NCBI GenBank assembly: GCA_951394045.1
Contig: OX595985.1
Location: 5,580,001 to 5,644,000, forward strand
Direction: 5' to 3'
Length of the DNA: 64,000 bases
Source of the DNA: Nitzschia sp. DOCU1
Taxonomy: Eukaryota; Bacillariophyta; Bacillariophyceae; Bacillariales; Bacillariaceae
The translations under genes were made by a program, and so were the position numbers. The notes below the pieces were generated by a model that ran no database searches, was not told the origin of the DNA, and saw only the letters and a program-made list of their open reading frames with translations. How positions within the stretch are numbered: the first letter of the stretch is position 1; every line of letters begins with the position of its first letter. Positions 52,212 to 63,561 of this stretch are shown here, one piece after another.

Positions 52212-54811
52212 ATGAAGTGGCGTCTTACAGTCCAGTTAGTCAAGCCGGGTGTTCGTATCCCGCGCAGTAATGCCATAATATTTTGTTGCAATGACTTTTA
52301 TTGTTGTTACTACGTTTTGAGTGGCTCCGCGTCACTCTGTCGATCATTTCTCGCTTTAGCCCAACCGAAGATTCTCTATCCGTTGAGGCTTCTGCAATGA
52401 CGTTTTCTGCAAGAACTTTGGCGAGAGGTGCGCAAAGACGCCATACCCCGCTCGTTCTCTTGTTGCATTGCAAGGAGAGAACCGCTCTGCCCGATCCAAG
52501 CCTTTTGACTAAGGCAATGGAACGCCCCCACCGACTTACTGACTATACACAACTGTGTTTTGAATTCTTCGCGAGCACCCCAGATGACTGTATTGATTCA
52601 GGGGAGATGATTACTTTGGAGCCCACGAAGAATCCAATCTCTACTGGTCGAGGCATCTTCCAATGCTTCCGCCATACCAGATGGAAATAAGCTTGATTGT
52701 TGTGTCCTTTTCTTCTGGCGAAGCAAACCAGGCTTGCAGACTACCTGGTTCTATTGAGCTGGCGACTCATTCTTCTGTTAAGATGAGCAATGCACGATGA
52801 GGATCGTCTTTGTTTTGTCTATTGTGTTGCGATCACATTTGGGTAACAGGTTCTAAGGCTGAACCTTTCTGTCGTGATAAAACACCTCCCATTGTGACTA
52901 ACAATTGCATGTTCATTATGAAGATGCTACAGTGTCGAATGAAGGGGAGTAGTAGAGATTTGGCATTTCGAGGTCCTTCGGTCGTGCCGGGACTCGACAG
53001 GATCCTTGAGGTTGCCCGTCTTTCGGCGACGTGGCCTTTGGTGTCATTCGGCCTGCGCATCTGATTGGTTGTTGACTTTACCGCTCTTACTACGGATGAC
53101 GTGAGTGTGAATTCAATTACTACGTCCTACGTGGTATCTACGTTGATTTGCTGGTTTCTCTTTCGGGTATGCTTGTTGTTGCTGCTTTTGTGCGGTTCAC
53201 AAGCTGTTGTAACGTCAATAGCAATTGGTTATCTTTAAGGTTTTTTGAGTTCGTTTTACTATTCTCTACCATATTATCTACCGCACAAACCGCAGTCGTC
53301 TATGTCGGAGGGGTTCGCAAACTGCGCACAAGCATTTGTTCGAGTCCAAGTCGTTGAGAAGTCGAGAATCAAGAAGACGACGCATGTTGACCAACCGGAT
53401 ATAGCCAACAGCTACCATTCTCTAGCTAGCTACTATAACTGTTTCTTGACATGGGTACTGTTCCACTCTATACTGTACACAATAAAGTACTGTGCTGTAT
53501 GTTCTAGCTCCTGGTAGTCGAATGTGCGGCAACGTACCGATGGACTTAATTTTAGTACTTACTAGTAGTGCACAAATGTGTGGTCGACCCTTTTACTACT
53601 AGTTAACAAGTCTAGAATCTACTACAATGACAATTCTTGCACTGGAATAGCAGAAGTACGAGCAGGACCAGCTTTGAACTCAGGCATGGAGGGATTCTCT
53701 GATTCTTGTTGAGTACATGTAGATGTTGCTGCTGTACTAACACCGTCGCCCCCAAGTCCAGCGACACCTGATGATAATTGTCGCAGTAGGCAACATCATT
53801 GTGGAAGCCTTGCCCTTAATATTGGGTCGTCGTCACCGTTGTTTTTTCACCTCTTCTTGCACGCTGCTGCCAAGCTTCTTTTTCAGCCTCTCTCGTCGCT
53901 CTGGCTCTTCCAATTTTTGTTGAAAGGACTTGGCTGCAACAACTCTTCTTTTCTTGCTTGGGTCCTTGTTCTTCTTTTCTTTGGGTCAAAATGAATCATT
54001 GGCATCGCAGTCGTACCGGCCAAGGCATTTGGGTTTGTTACCTCAAGCTCACTGGCAGGTTGTTGTTTGCTGCTGGAGGGGGGCGCCTTTTTTGCATCTT
54101 TTTGGCATGCAACTCGTTTGGCAAATCCAAAAATGACAAGGCTTATAATCCCATCGTGCCAATGCATGCATTCTATCTGCTGTCGAAGTAAAGTGTGACA
54201 GGAATCCGGCATTGGCACATGGGCCCAGGTGCATTGGTGTTGTTATTGTTGTTTGCTTCACGAGCGTTTTCATGTAGAAATTTGTTAATACCGCCTGCAT
54301 GACTTGTGTGAGTAGACGGTGCATGACGGTATGATTGGGCATGAAATCGCATGCCACGTGGGCTCGGAAGGAGGGTCCTTAGAGTAGCCAAAATGCCCTC
54401 AAAATGTCTACTTTTTTGGCGACATCGCGGTAGAATCTACGTATGGGATACGGTGCAAATTCTACAAACTACGACGATCGTATTGGGGTTGCTACATACG
54501 GGGAAGGGGGATTCTGGTAGATAATAACTACTTCGGTAGAAATTTGAACATTACGGTACTGTAGCCCGAACGGTAGCCAGTATGATAGCAGAACGTCGAT
54601 TGTTCCATACGAATATGCAGTAAGATCAGGCGTAGATAGAGCGCTCGTTATTAGCCATGAAGTATTCTATACACTTTTTCAGATGCGCATTTGGTCTTGG
54701 AAAGGCAACGTCGGCGCCGATTTTTGCTCATTGTGACTTCTTGCTGCCCCAAGGTGTCGGCACTTGTGTGTTTGCTTTTCGAATGATACGTAGATGCACG
54801 AAATTTCAAAG
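52212..54811. other. 2.6 kb between recombinase element and GrxB copy 2: no firm gene
   Basis: Continuation of the copia B downstream region, matching 11116-13727. AATAAA occurs here too (about 53481). The same 111-codon minus frame is conserved (53883-54218), without recognisable motifs. Confidence 0.5.
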
Positions 54812-55767
54812 TTACATTGCAAGCTCATCATACAACGGAATGTCACCCAGCTCACTCAGATTATCCATGTACTTTCGTAGACCTTCTGGCCACACAGCTC
54901 CTCTAATGATGTTTATTGATCGAAGTCGGGCCCAAAGATCAATATCATCCAGCGACAATCCACCTTCCGTGCAATATTTCTCACTGTAGATGATATCATC
55001 AAGTTGAACTAGCTTGGCATTCAACTCTTCAATCATTGGAACAGGGTCGCTGGACATCACTTCAGCGTAAATCCTCTACTTCTCTTCCATATCCATCTCC
55101 TTGCACTCGGCCTTATCGTAAGGAGGTAGCTGATGGTTTTTCATAATTGCATGCCTGGCGTCCAATTGTTGGAATTCTGGCAACAGCCCAGTCGCAACAT
55201 AACGTGATCGCTGAAGGGTTCGAAGAAGACTTTGTACAGATTTTTGCCATTCTTTCAAGTCCGTTCTACCGCTTCCAGGTCTAATGGTACCATTTGTGCC
55301 GAATCTTTCATCAGAGTCAATCAATTCGATGATATCCATGGATTCTGCCATGACTACACCATCTTCGGGGAATTCCTTTCGAGACAAATGTGGAAAGAAA
55401 AGAGTGAGCCAATCAAGCAAGACAATCTCTAACAACTTTCTCTGGACGAACTTACAAAGATCGGTGCAATCTTCTTTCCAACGAGGCTGGTCGGTGTTGA
55501 GACATCGTCGTTGGCCATAAAGTTAATCTTATGCTTCACATTTTTTATTCCAAGGGCAAGGCGTACCCGGACGCAAAATGGACAATGGTCGTATACGTAG
55601 ACTGTTGGAAGATCGTCCATAATAACTCTTTCAGGCTTCACATACGAGTCGGAAGATACTGCGTTCGAAAGTTGCAACGAAAATGACCGATGCGTCCGTT
55701 TCGTCGAAGGGAGCCACACCTGAACATTGCCAGCGGCAATCACAAGAAAAAGAGTTACCAGTCTCAT
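54812..55767 (-). pseudogene. Glutaredoxin 2 (GrxB-type), copy 2, with one in-frame TAG
   Basis: Exon 1 is 55767-55456, intron 55455-55376 (GTAAGT...AAG, 80 nt, phase 0), exon 2 55375-54812. The ~49-residue N-terminal extension starts with a hydrophobic MRLVTLFLVIAAG stretch, so the product probably enters the secretory or plastid route. Then come the GrxB thioredoxin fold with the CPFC active site (C62, C65), TSLVGKKIAPIF, ESMDIIELID, and the helical C-terminus ending PLYDELAM-TAA. A TAG at 55076-55078 falls between the KEMDMEEK and RIYAEV segments and is shared with copy 1. The reading frame on both sides matches GrxB, so the stop is a lesion or is read through. No splice pair removes it convincingly. 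Confidence 0.75.
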
Positions 55768-56316
55768 GGTGTTCTCTGTCTTCCAAACTAGTTCAATCCT
55801 CAACAAAATTCAGTAGCAAAGATGCTGCGTCGACGATTCGTTGGCCCTCCTCGTCCACCTCGTCCACTTCGCCCTCGCCCTTTTGGCGCTTCGGCATTTT
55901 GGAAGACATGGTGATGAGGAGGGCTGGTGTCTCTTCCAACAACAACACGTCCACCACCACCACCACGTCCCCCACGGCCACCATAACAATGACGACCACG
56001 ACCACGACCCCTTCCATGGTAGGAAGGAGAAAGTTGAAAGTCACAAAGAATGTGGTCAAATGAGTGCGCACCATTTTTAGAGTTTTGTGCAGCATCGTGA
56101 AAAGTGGAGCCGGCCGGGTTCGTTCATTGGGCGAACCGATGCTTGGCATCAATCCCGTTTTTATCCCAAGAACTTTGGGGCAGCCCAAGAACTTTGGGAC
56201 CCGCCACCAAAAACTGGGCTTGGCGCGCGTGGCATGCTAAAAAGAAACCTCAAGACGTGTGGTAACGGAACCGACGCGCGAAATTGGAAGTTCCAGTTCT
56301 ATGATACACTACGGTA
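55768..56316. other. GrxB upstream region with CCA/ACG-rich repeats
   Basis: Contains the copy 2 version of the CCA-rich block, then about 190 bp missing from copy 1 (55981-56172) with a ccacgac run, then sequence matching 20446-20582. A short minus frame MSSKMPKRQKG (from about 55908) may be a truncated exon. Confidence 0.4.
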
Positions 56317-56357
56317 GAGAGTCTACTCTTTCCCCATGATCCCTGGGTGCGTGAAAC

Positions 56358-57395
56358 GGGATTGGGGGATGATGGGGAAAAAGAAAAAGAAGAAGGGGAA
56401 AAAGGAAAAAAGAAACCCATGGGGAAAGCGCGCCGGGGATTGATTGGAAGAGGGCGCGCGCCAGCAGCCCCAGTTCCCTATGTAGTTAAAAATGAAAAGC
56501 GCCAATAACGTAAAGTCAACCGAAAGTCCTCCAATCAACAAACATTAAGTCGTGTCTTTTTGGTTGACTTTCGCAAGCCCCGCCGCCGACGATTGCAGCT
56601 TGCTGTGCCGCTATCATTCTATTACTTAGTGTTAATGCACGATGGCGAGCTCCATAGCAAAGCGAACAGGTACCTGGTGCTGGTAAGCAACTATACTGTA
56701 GCAACAGCAAATGCTAGCTATCATTACTTTAAGCTATTCCCGCTAGAAGTTGCGTCGACAGCGGTAGACGACACCTCTCGTCGAATTTAGTGGTCACACA
56801 TCCTACCAAAACATCTCGATCGGGCGTGCACGCGCGCGCGTACGCCATGACATGATCGTTTTGGTCAAAAAATGTGTCAACCTTCGATTTGACACACGCA
56901 CGTCGCAATTAAAAATAATAATCACAACATCACAACATCATTCACATCAGATGATAATAATACTAATCGACATCCATTCTTTTGATGGTGGGATGCTTGC
57001 GTTTGCTGCCGATTGCACTTCGTGCATCAAAGCTACTCTGGATATGGCCATAGCCCTTGAGAAAACTTCTGGAGCAAGTGTTGGATGGAGGGAGGGTTCG
57101 CGCTAGTAGTTTTAAAAGCTACGGTTTAATAGCCTGCGTCTGCATGCACTTCAAGTGTCTTTTTTGCAGATATTCTCTGGGCGTCATCGATAGCCCGGCT
57201 CGTGGGGTACGCCAGCCTGCACAGCCTTTTGCGCGGTGGGCTATCGGGGGTTCCGGGCTTGTACGGGTCACCGTCGACGGTCGAGGACGATGGCCACGGG
57301 TTTTTTGGATCAACTCGGCGGTTTCTGGTTGTCCGTTTCAGGTCCAAATCCTTCCACAAAAGGGGCAAAAAAAGGGTGTGATACACCTCCCGGCT
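56358..57395. other. Left part of U unit 1: purine tract, no firm gene
   Basis: Starts with a ~40-nt almost pure purine tract (56374-56415) able to form triplex DNA. Short frames on both strands have no recognisable motif. The same holds for 59237-60274 in unit 2. A cgcgcgcg run lies at 56831-56838. Confidence 0.5.
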
Positions 57396-57647
57396 CTACC
57401 AGGGGTTACTGGTTATGTCGGTCAATCCCCGGATCTGGTTGAAAGTGGGTCCTTGAGGTTGCTTTGTTGACAGTCTGTCGATTTGAGCATCGAGTAGAAT
57501 CCTACGGCGCGCCGTAGGCAAGGCCGGCTCGATGAAAATGTGAAAATGGGCGGCAGCATCAATCTCCTGTTTCTCTGCCATTTCAGTTCCAAATTTCTGT
57601 AACTCTCTTCGAACAAGTTCGGGTAGTGAGCTCACAGGTACAGCCAT
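57396..57647 (-). CDS. Small ORF directly after the 350-residue ORF, unit 1
   Basis: 83 residues (MAVPVSSLPELVRREL...), charged and helical, starting at TGAccATG, in a different frame from the upstream ORF. It may be a second cistron, or the real C-terminus reached through an unrecognised intron or an ancestral frameshift. No family recognised. Confidence 0.45.
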   Translation of the reverse strand: MAVPVSSLPELVRRELQKFGTEMAEKQEIDAAAHFHIFIEPALPTARRRILLDAQIDRLSTKQPQGPTFNQIRGLTDITSNPW

Positions 57648-57649
57648 GG

Positions 57650-58702
57650 TCAAAAGTTTGCCATGCCGTCTGCTTTGCTCAGGCCGCCATTTTCGGCCAC
57701 ACAATGGGCGGCAGCGAAACCACCAATAATCGTTTGCGATACTTTTGATGATTTGCACTTCAAGCGAGTTATTGTATCAACAAATGCGTCACCAATCCCC
57801 TTTCCCTTCTCAAGGCGGGATAGGCGGTTCCTTGCAACAACAACGAATGTATTCGGCACACCACAGATGACGTGCCCACTTGAAAGTTTAATGTCAGACG
57901 TTTTGATGCGGCCACCCGAATTGTTGGTTTCGTCGCTTGTGGTAAAGCCATCGCTATCACCCAAGGTCTCGATATCTGTACAGTCATCGAGAGTAACCTC
58001 ACTTGGACCAGGACCCGTTGTTGCTGTGGAAAGTAGGAGTGCAAGAGGGAAAGCAAGGGACGGTGGATAAAAATTATCCCATGCAACCCGGGCCATGTCA
58101 AGAGCACAGCTCAAAGTAGTTGGCGGAACATGCTCCTTGCTTTGCGTCAACAGCAATTGAATTGTTTCGGCCACTTTCATTTCAAGTTGTCGTTCGGCAT
58201 GCAAGCTACTGCTTGGTGGTGGTGGTGGTGGTGGTGGCTCCTCATGGCGCAGTCGCTTGCTCGTCCGCCGTGGTTGGACGAATTTCATGGCGTCATCGTA
58301 TGCCTTTTGCCAGAGATCTTTCCTTTTTGCGGCAACAAGTTCATTCGCTTGATTTGTTGTCGAAATCCGAAATAAAAAGAACCTGCATTTTGATTCTTTA
58401 TTTGTTGCCATGGTCACATTGAAATGATGCTCTTGGAGAACAATTGTTTCATTCGCATTGTTAGGATTCGGGAACGATTGGTTAGTTTCCAGCCCATTTA
58501 ATGCTATAGATACAACTCTTTTCGAGTATTCAACGCCAAATTTCACATCTAGAGCCGTTGCCCATGCTTCTGGCGGCATCCACTTGTCACGAAATGTTGC
58601 ATTGGTGGCAAGGATTTTCAAATGCACCATGGCTTCTAATGCTACACCGTTTTTGACGCTTAGAGGGCCTGACATTTTTATTCCTTTTGCAGGATGGTCC
58701 AT
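57650..58702 (-). CDS. Unknown 350-residue protein of unit U, copy 1
   Basis: Clean ATG-to-TGA frame. Residues 1-140 look like a compact mixed domain (ALDVKFGVEYSKRVVSIALNG, CRFFLFRIS). A basic NLS-like segment (PRRTSKRLRH, 144-153) and eight Pro (156-163, a CCA microsatellite) follow. The second half has two helical regions (MKVAETIQLLLTQS, LDMARVAWDNF), a Ser/Thr/Asp-rich acidic linker and a final hydrophobic patch. No domain was recognised. Two bases after the stop an ATG opens a second frame (57647-57396). A DNA-binding or regulatory role is only a guess from the basic and acidic segments. Confidence 0.6.
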   Translation of the reverse strand: MDHPAKGIKMSGPLSVKNGVALEAMVHLKILATNATFRDKWMPPEAWATALDVKFGVEYSKRVVSIALNGLETNQSFPNPNNANETIVLQEHHFNVTMATNKESKCRFFLFRISTTNQANELVAAKRKDLWQKAYDDAMKFVQPRRTSKRLRHEEPPPPPPPPSSSLHAERQLEMKVAETIQLLLTQSKEHVPPTTLSCALDMARVAWDNFYPPSLAFPLALLLSTATTGPGPSEVTLDDCTDIETLGDSDGFTTSDETNNSGGRIKTSDIKLSSGHVICGVPNTFVVVARNRLSRLEKGKGIGDAFVDTITRLKCKSSKVSQTIIGGFAAAHCVAENGGLSKADGMANF

Positions 58703-59195
58703 TGATGTGTTTTAGAGCTACGTCTAAAAGCGATAAAATAGTCTGGACCTATTGATGAAGATATGGTAATCCGACCATTGCCATGGTCGATGCAACAAAT
58801 TGATTTTCGTGTTGTCATCGCGCAAGAACAAGTTCGCGCCCGAAAATGTGATCGGAATAATGTGATGCAAAGAGGACTACTTTGATTTAATTTATTCGTG
58901 ACCCGGAGGGCAGTCACGGGCGCGAGATGTTTCTACGGGATTTGTGACCACTAGAATTGGTGTGGTATCAGGTCGGACTGATCATTTTATTGCGATGCAC
59001 GAATGGCGTCCCCAGACGCCGTAAAATTTGTCAACCGAGTCAACGCGTTCGCCTCGGTAGAAAATCTACGGAATGCTGAATGTTAAAGTTTTGATTGGCT
59101 GATTTAACGTCGATCACCATAATTAGACCGGCGAATTACGGTTGATTCGGCCCCTATTGGGCGGGGAGAACACGTACATTTTGTACCAGTTCTAC
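58703..59195. other. Upstream region of the unit ORF, unit 1
   Basis: About 490 bp with no convincing frame. It would hold the promoter of the minus-strand ORF. Repeated at 61582-62074. Confidence 0.5.
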
Positions 59196-60274
59196 GAGAG
59201 TCTACTCTTTCCCCATGATCCCTGGGTGCGTGAAACGGGATTGGGGGATGATGGGGAAAAAGAAAAAGAAGAAGGGGAAAAAGGAAAAAAGAAACCCATG
59301 GGGAAAGCGCGCCGGGGATTGATTGGAAGAGGGCGCGCGCCAGCAGCCCCAGTTCCCTATGTAGTTAAAAATGAAAAGCGCCAATAACGTAAAGTCAACC
59401 GAAAGTCCTCCAATCAACAAACATTAAGTCGTGTCTTTTTGGTTGACTTTCGCAAGCCCCGCCGCCGACGATTGCAGCTTGCTGTGCCGCTATCATTCTA
59501 TTACTTAGTGTTAATGCACGATGGCGAGCTCCATAGCAAAGCGAACAGGTACCTGGTGCTGGTAAGCAACTATACTGTAGCAACAGCAAATGCTAGCTAT
59601 CATTACTTTAAGCTATTCCCGCTAGAAGTTGCGTCGACAGCGGTAGACGACACCTCTCGTCGAATTTAGTGGTCACACATCCTACCAAAACATCTCGATC
59701 GGGCGTGCACGCGCGCGCGTACGCCATGACATGATCGTTTTGGTCAAAAAATGTGTCAACCTTCGATTTGACACACGCACGTCGCAATTAAAAATAATAA
59801 TCACAACATCACAACATCATTCACATCAGATGATAATAATACTAATCGACATCCATTCTTTTGATGGTGGGATGCTTGCGTTTGCTGCCGATTGCACTTC
59901 GTGCATCAAAGCTACTCTGGATATGGCCATAGCCCTTGAGAAAACTTCTGGAGCAAGTGTTGGATGGAGGGAGGGTTCGCGCTAGTAGTTTTAAAAGCTA
60001 CGGTTTAATAGCCTGCGTCTGCATGCACTTCAAGTGTCTTTTTTGCAGATATTCTCTGGGCGTCATCGATAGCCCGGCTCGTGGGGTACGCCAGCCTGCA
60101 CAGCCTTTTGCGCGGTGGGCTATCGGGGGTTCCGGGCTTGTACGGGTCACCGTCGACGGTCGAGGACGATGGCCACGGGTTTTTTGGATCAACTCGGCGG
60201 TTTCTGGTTGTCCGTTTCAGGTCCAAATCCTTCCACAAAAGGGGCAAAAAAAGGGTGTGATACACCTCCCGGCT

Positions 60275-60526
60275 CTACCAGGGGTTACTGGTTATGTCGG
60301 TCAATCCCCGGATCTGGTTGAAAGTGGGTCCTTGAGGTTGCTTTGTTGACAGTCTGTCGATTTGAGCATCGAGTAGAATCCTACGGCGCGCCGTAGGCAA
60401 GGCCGGCTCGATGAAAATGTGAAAATGGGCGGCAGCATCAATCTCCTGTTTCTCTGCCATTTCAGTTCCAAATTTCTGTAACTCTCTTCGAACAAGTTCG
60501 GGTAGTGAGCTCACAGGTACAGCCAT
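60275..60526 (-). CDS. Small ORF directly after the 350-residue ORF, unit 2
   Basis: Same 83-residue frame as 57396-57647, again opening two bases after the stop of the larger ORF. Confidence 0.45.
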   Translation of the reverse strand: MAVPVSSLPELVRRELQKFGTEMAEKQEIDAAAHFHIFIEPALPTARRRILLDAQIDRLSTKQPQGPTFNQIRGLTDITSNPW

Positions 60527-60528
60527 GG

Positions 60529-61581
60529 TCAAAAGTTTGCCATGCCGTCTGCTTTGCTCAGGCCGCCATTTTCGGCCACACAATGGGCGGCAGCGAAACC
60601 ACCAATAATCGTTTGCGATACTTTTGATGATTTGCACTTCAAGCGAGTTATTGTATCAACAAATGCGTCACCAATCCCCTTTCCCTTCTCAAGGCGGGAT
60701 AGGCGGTTCCTTGCAACAACAACGAATGTATTCGGCACACCACAGATGACGTGCCCACTTGAAAGTTTAATGTCAGACGTTTTGATGCGGCCACCCGAAT
60801 TGTTGGTTTCGTCGCTTGTGGTAAAGCCATCGCTATCACCCAAGGTCTCGATATCTGTACAGTCATCGAGAGTAACCTCACTTGGACCAGGACCCGTTGT
60901 TGCTGTGGAAAGTAGGAGTGCAAGAGGGAAAGCAAGGGACGGTGGATAAAAATTATCCCATGCAACCCGGGCCATGTCAAGAGCACAGCTCAAAGTAGTT
61001 GGCGGAACATGCTCCTTGCTTTGCGTCAACAGCAATTGAATTGTTTCGGCCACTTTCATTTCAAGTTGTCGTTCGGCATGCAAGCTACTGCTTGGTGGTG
61101 GTGGTGGTGGTGGTGGCTCCTCATGGCGCAGTCGCTTGCTCGTCCGCCGTGGTTGGACGAATTTCATGGCGTCATCGTATGCCTTTTGCCAGAGATCTTT
61201 CCTTTTTGCGGCAACAAGTTCATTCGCTTGATTTGTTGTCGAAATCCGAAATAAAAAGAACCTGCATTTTGATTCTTTATTTGTTGCCATGGTCACATTG
61301 AAATGATGCTCTTGGAGAACAATTGTTTCATTCGCATTGTTAGGATTCGGGAACGATTGGTTAGTTTCCAGCCCATTTAATGCTATAGATACAACTCTTT
61401 TCGAGTATTCAACGCCAAATTTCACATCTAGAGCCGTTGCCCATGCTTCTGGCGGCATCCACTTGTCACGAAATGTTGCATTGGTGGCAAGGATTTTCAA
61501 ATGCACCATGGCTTCTAATGCTACACCGTTTTTGACGCTTAGAGGGCCTGACATTTTTATTCCTTTTGCAGGATGGTCCAT
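60529..61581 (-). CDS. Unknown 350-residue protein of unit U, copy 2
   Basis: Predicted protein identical to that of 57650-58702, in the second tandem unit. The lack of any coding difference shows the unit duplicated very recently or is being homogenised. Confidence 0.6.
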   Translation of the reverse strand: MDHPAKGIKMSGPLSVKNGVALEAMVHLKILATNATFRDKWMPPEAWATALDVKFGVEYSKRVVSIALNGLETNQSFPNPNNANETIVLQEHHFNVTMATNKESKCRFFLFRISTTNQANELVAAKRKDLWQKAYDDAMKFVQPRRTSKRLRHEEPPPPPPPPSSSLHAERQLEMKVAETIQLLLTQSKEHVPPTTLSCALDMARVAWDNFYPPSLAFPLALLLSTATTGPGPSEVTLDDCTDIETLGDSDGFTTSDETNNSGGRIKTSDIKLSSGHVICGVPNTFVVVARNRLSRLEKGKGIGDAFVDTITRLKCKSSKVSQTIIGGFAAAHCVAENGGLSKADGMANF

Positions 61582-62205
61582 TGATGTGTTTTAGAGCTAC
61601 GTCTAAAAGCGATAAAATAGTCTGGACCTATTGATGAAGATATGGTAATCCGACCATTGCCATGGTCGATGCAACAAATTGATTTTCGTGTTGTCATCGC
61701 GCAAGAACAAGTTCGCGCCCGAAAATGTGATCGGAATAATGTGATGCCAAGAGGACTACTTTGATTTAATTTATTCGTGACCCGGAGGGCAGTCACGGGC
61801 GCGAGATGTTTCTACGGGATTTGTGACCACTAGAATTGGTGTGGTATCAGGTCGGACTGATCATTTTATTGCGATGCACGAATGGCGTCCCCAGACGCCG
61901 TAAAATTTGTCAACCGAGTCAACGCGTTCGCCTCGGTAGAAAATCTACGGAATGCTGAATGTTAAAGTTTTGATTGGCTGATTTAACGTCGATCACCATA
62001 ATTAGACCGGCGAATTACGGTTGATTCGGCCCCTATTGGGCGGGGAGAACACGTACATTTTGTACCAGTTCTACGAGAGTCTACTCTTTCCCCATGATCC
62101 CTGGGTGCGTGAAACTGCACCACCAACAACTCTGGCTTTCAAGAGCAGACGGCATTACGGGGTCTTTGTCTCCATCTTTTGTAATTACTTACTTGGCCTT
62201 TTTCA

Positions 62206-63561
62206 ATGGCAATACGAAGGGTTCTCCAACAAGGGCAGGGCCACCAGGAGCAGCAGCAACGAGATTCTTTGTGTGGAAGCAGTGGGATGTGTGGTGGTGA
62301 TGAATTGTCCTGGTTATCTTTGTTAAAATGGATGGTGATTCTGGCGCTAGTGGTAAAGACGGTATTGTTTCCTCCACGTGGCCTTAACAACTTCTTGGCC
62401 GTCACTACAGCAGTGGTGGAGCAAACTGCTGTTGTTGACAGTGGCTACAGGAAGAAAATCATCACCAACTACACCCCATCCACAATCGAAACCTATTTTT
62501 TGGAGCATGCTGTGGAGCTGGGCTTTGATAAGACAAACCCCCTGCCAAAGGGATGTACTGCCTGGACTGAGGCATCAAATCCCCTCTTCTCCCAGCTAAC
62601 AACCTTTCGAGCCGAATTAGAAGACTACCGACACCGGTTTCAGGCATTCCAGGGAAGGCCTGGCAGGTGGGATCTCCGTGATCACATTGTTGCCAATAAA
62701 AATTACTCCATTTGTGATACTCTTGATTTGCACCCCCAGGGTCTTGCAGGCATCTTTCCAAGTGGAGCTCTTTCAAAAAACAAATATGGAGACTTGCTGG
62801 AACCATTATATCCACCACTTCGAAGCCCCAATTTTTGCTTCTCAGAGAAAAGGTTAATGTCGTTAGATTATTTGGTGCATGACTTTGCAGCATACTGTCG
62901 GCGACTCAAACCTCACTCTCGAATTGTGCTAGTGGACATGGGAGCTGCCTTGGATTTTCATGGGGGTCAGGAATCACCTGCTATTTACTTGACTGCAACC
63001 TTTCAACGATTTGGATTTCACTTTGATCACATTTATGCCTATGAAATAGCTGGCAAGGATCCAGCACAAGTGTTTGAACGAGTACCTGATGAGCTATTGG
63101 AAGCCTATCATTGGATGAATGTTGGAGTGAGTGCCGAGAAAGATGCAAAGTTAAATCCTTGGAAGCGGTTGCTCAAAGGCTTTGGAAAAGACGATCTTGG
63201 TAAGTCCAACAACCAAACAATGCTTTCTCCTTTTTTACAGTTAGGGGTTCTTTATAGTACTGAGGTTGCTCACAATTCTTTCTTCTTCTTCCTCGTCTAC
63301 TACTAATTCTTGCCTCTTCTTGTCCTAGTAATTGTCAAGTTGGATATCGACACTCCTGACATTGAGAATCCATTGGCACAACAACTACTGGATACACCTG
63401 AGCTCCATGAACTGGTTGATATTTTTTATTTCGAACATCACGTGTTTCTTGGGGAGCTTGCAGGTAATTGGGGATCATCCATGCGAGGGACAGTGCAAGA
63501 ATCCTTGCAACTGTTCCATAGCATTCGAGAAACTGGTATTGATGCCCATTCATGGCCCTAG
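62206..63561 (+). CDS. Membrane-anchored FkbM-like methyltransferase, copy 2 (one intron)
   Basis: Exon 1 62206-63199, intron 63200-63328 (GTAAGT...CTAG, 129 nt), exon 2 63329-63561. It differs from the 20714 copy by one extra codon near residue 21 and a few residues in exon 2 (LAGNWGSSM in place of LAPSWGSTM). All landmarks are kept: the membrane helix, VDMGAALDF, FDHIYAYE, KLDIDTPDIE and FYFEHHV. Intron bases vary more than exon bases. Two intact copies with conserved splice sites suggest the gene is functional. Its position just downstream of the R-U array makes its 5' region differ from copy 1. Confidence 0.7.

Larger units (their letters stand above)
56317..62115. repeat. Tandem array R-U-R-U-R (period 2,879 bp)
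   Basis: Three identical 41-bp R repeats (56317-56357, 59196-59236, 62075-62115) separate two 2,838-bp U units. The units differ at one position that I can see (58867 a, 61747 c region: gatgcaaag against gatgccaag). In duplication copy 1 the same locus has a single R and no U. Confidence 0.95.

Noticed and set aside
56358..59195. Unit U as a classical DNA transposon
   Set aside because: The ends of U show no inverted repeats, and the 41-bp flanking repeats are far too long for a usual target duplication.
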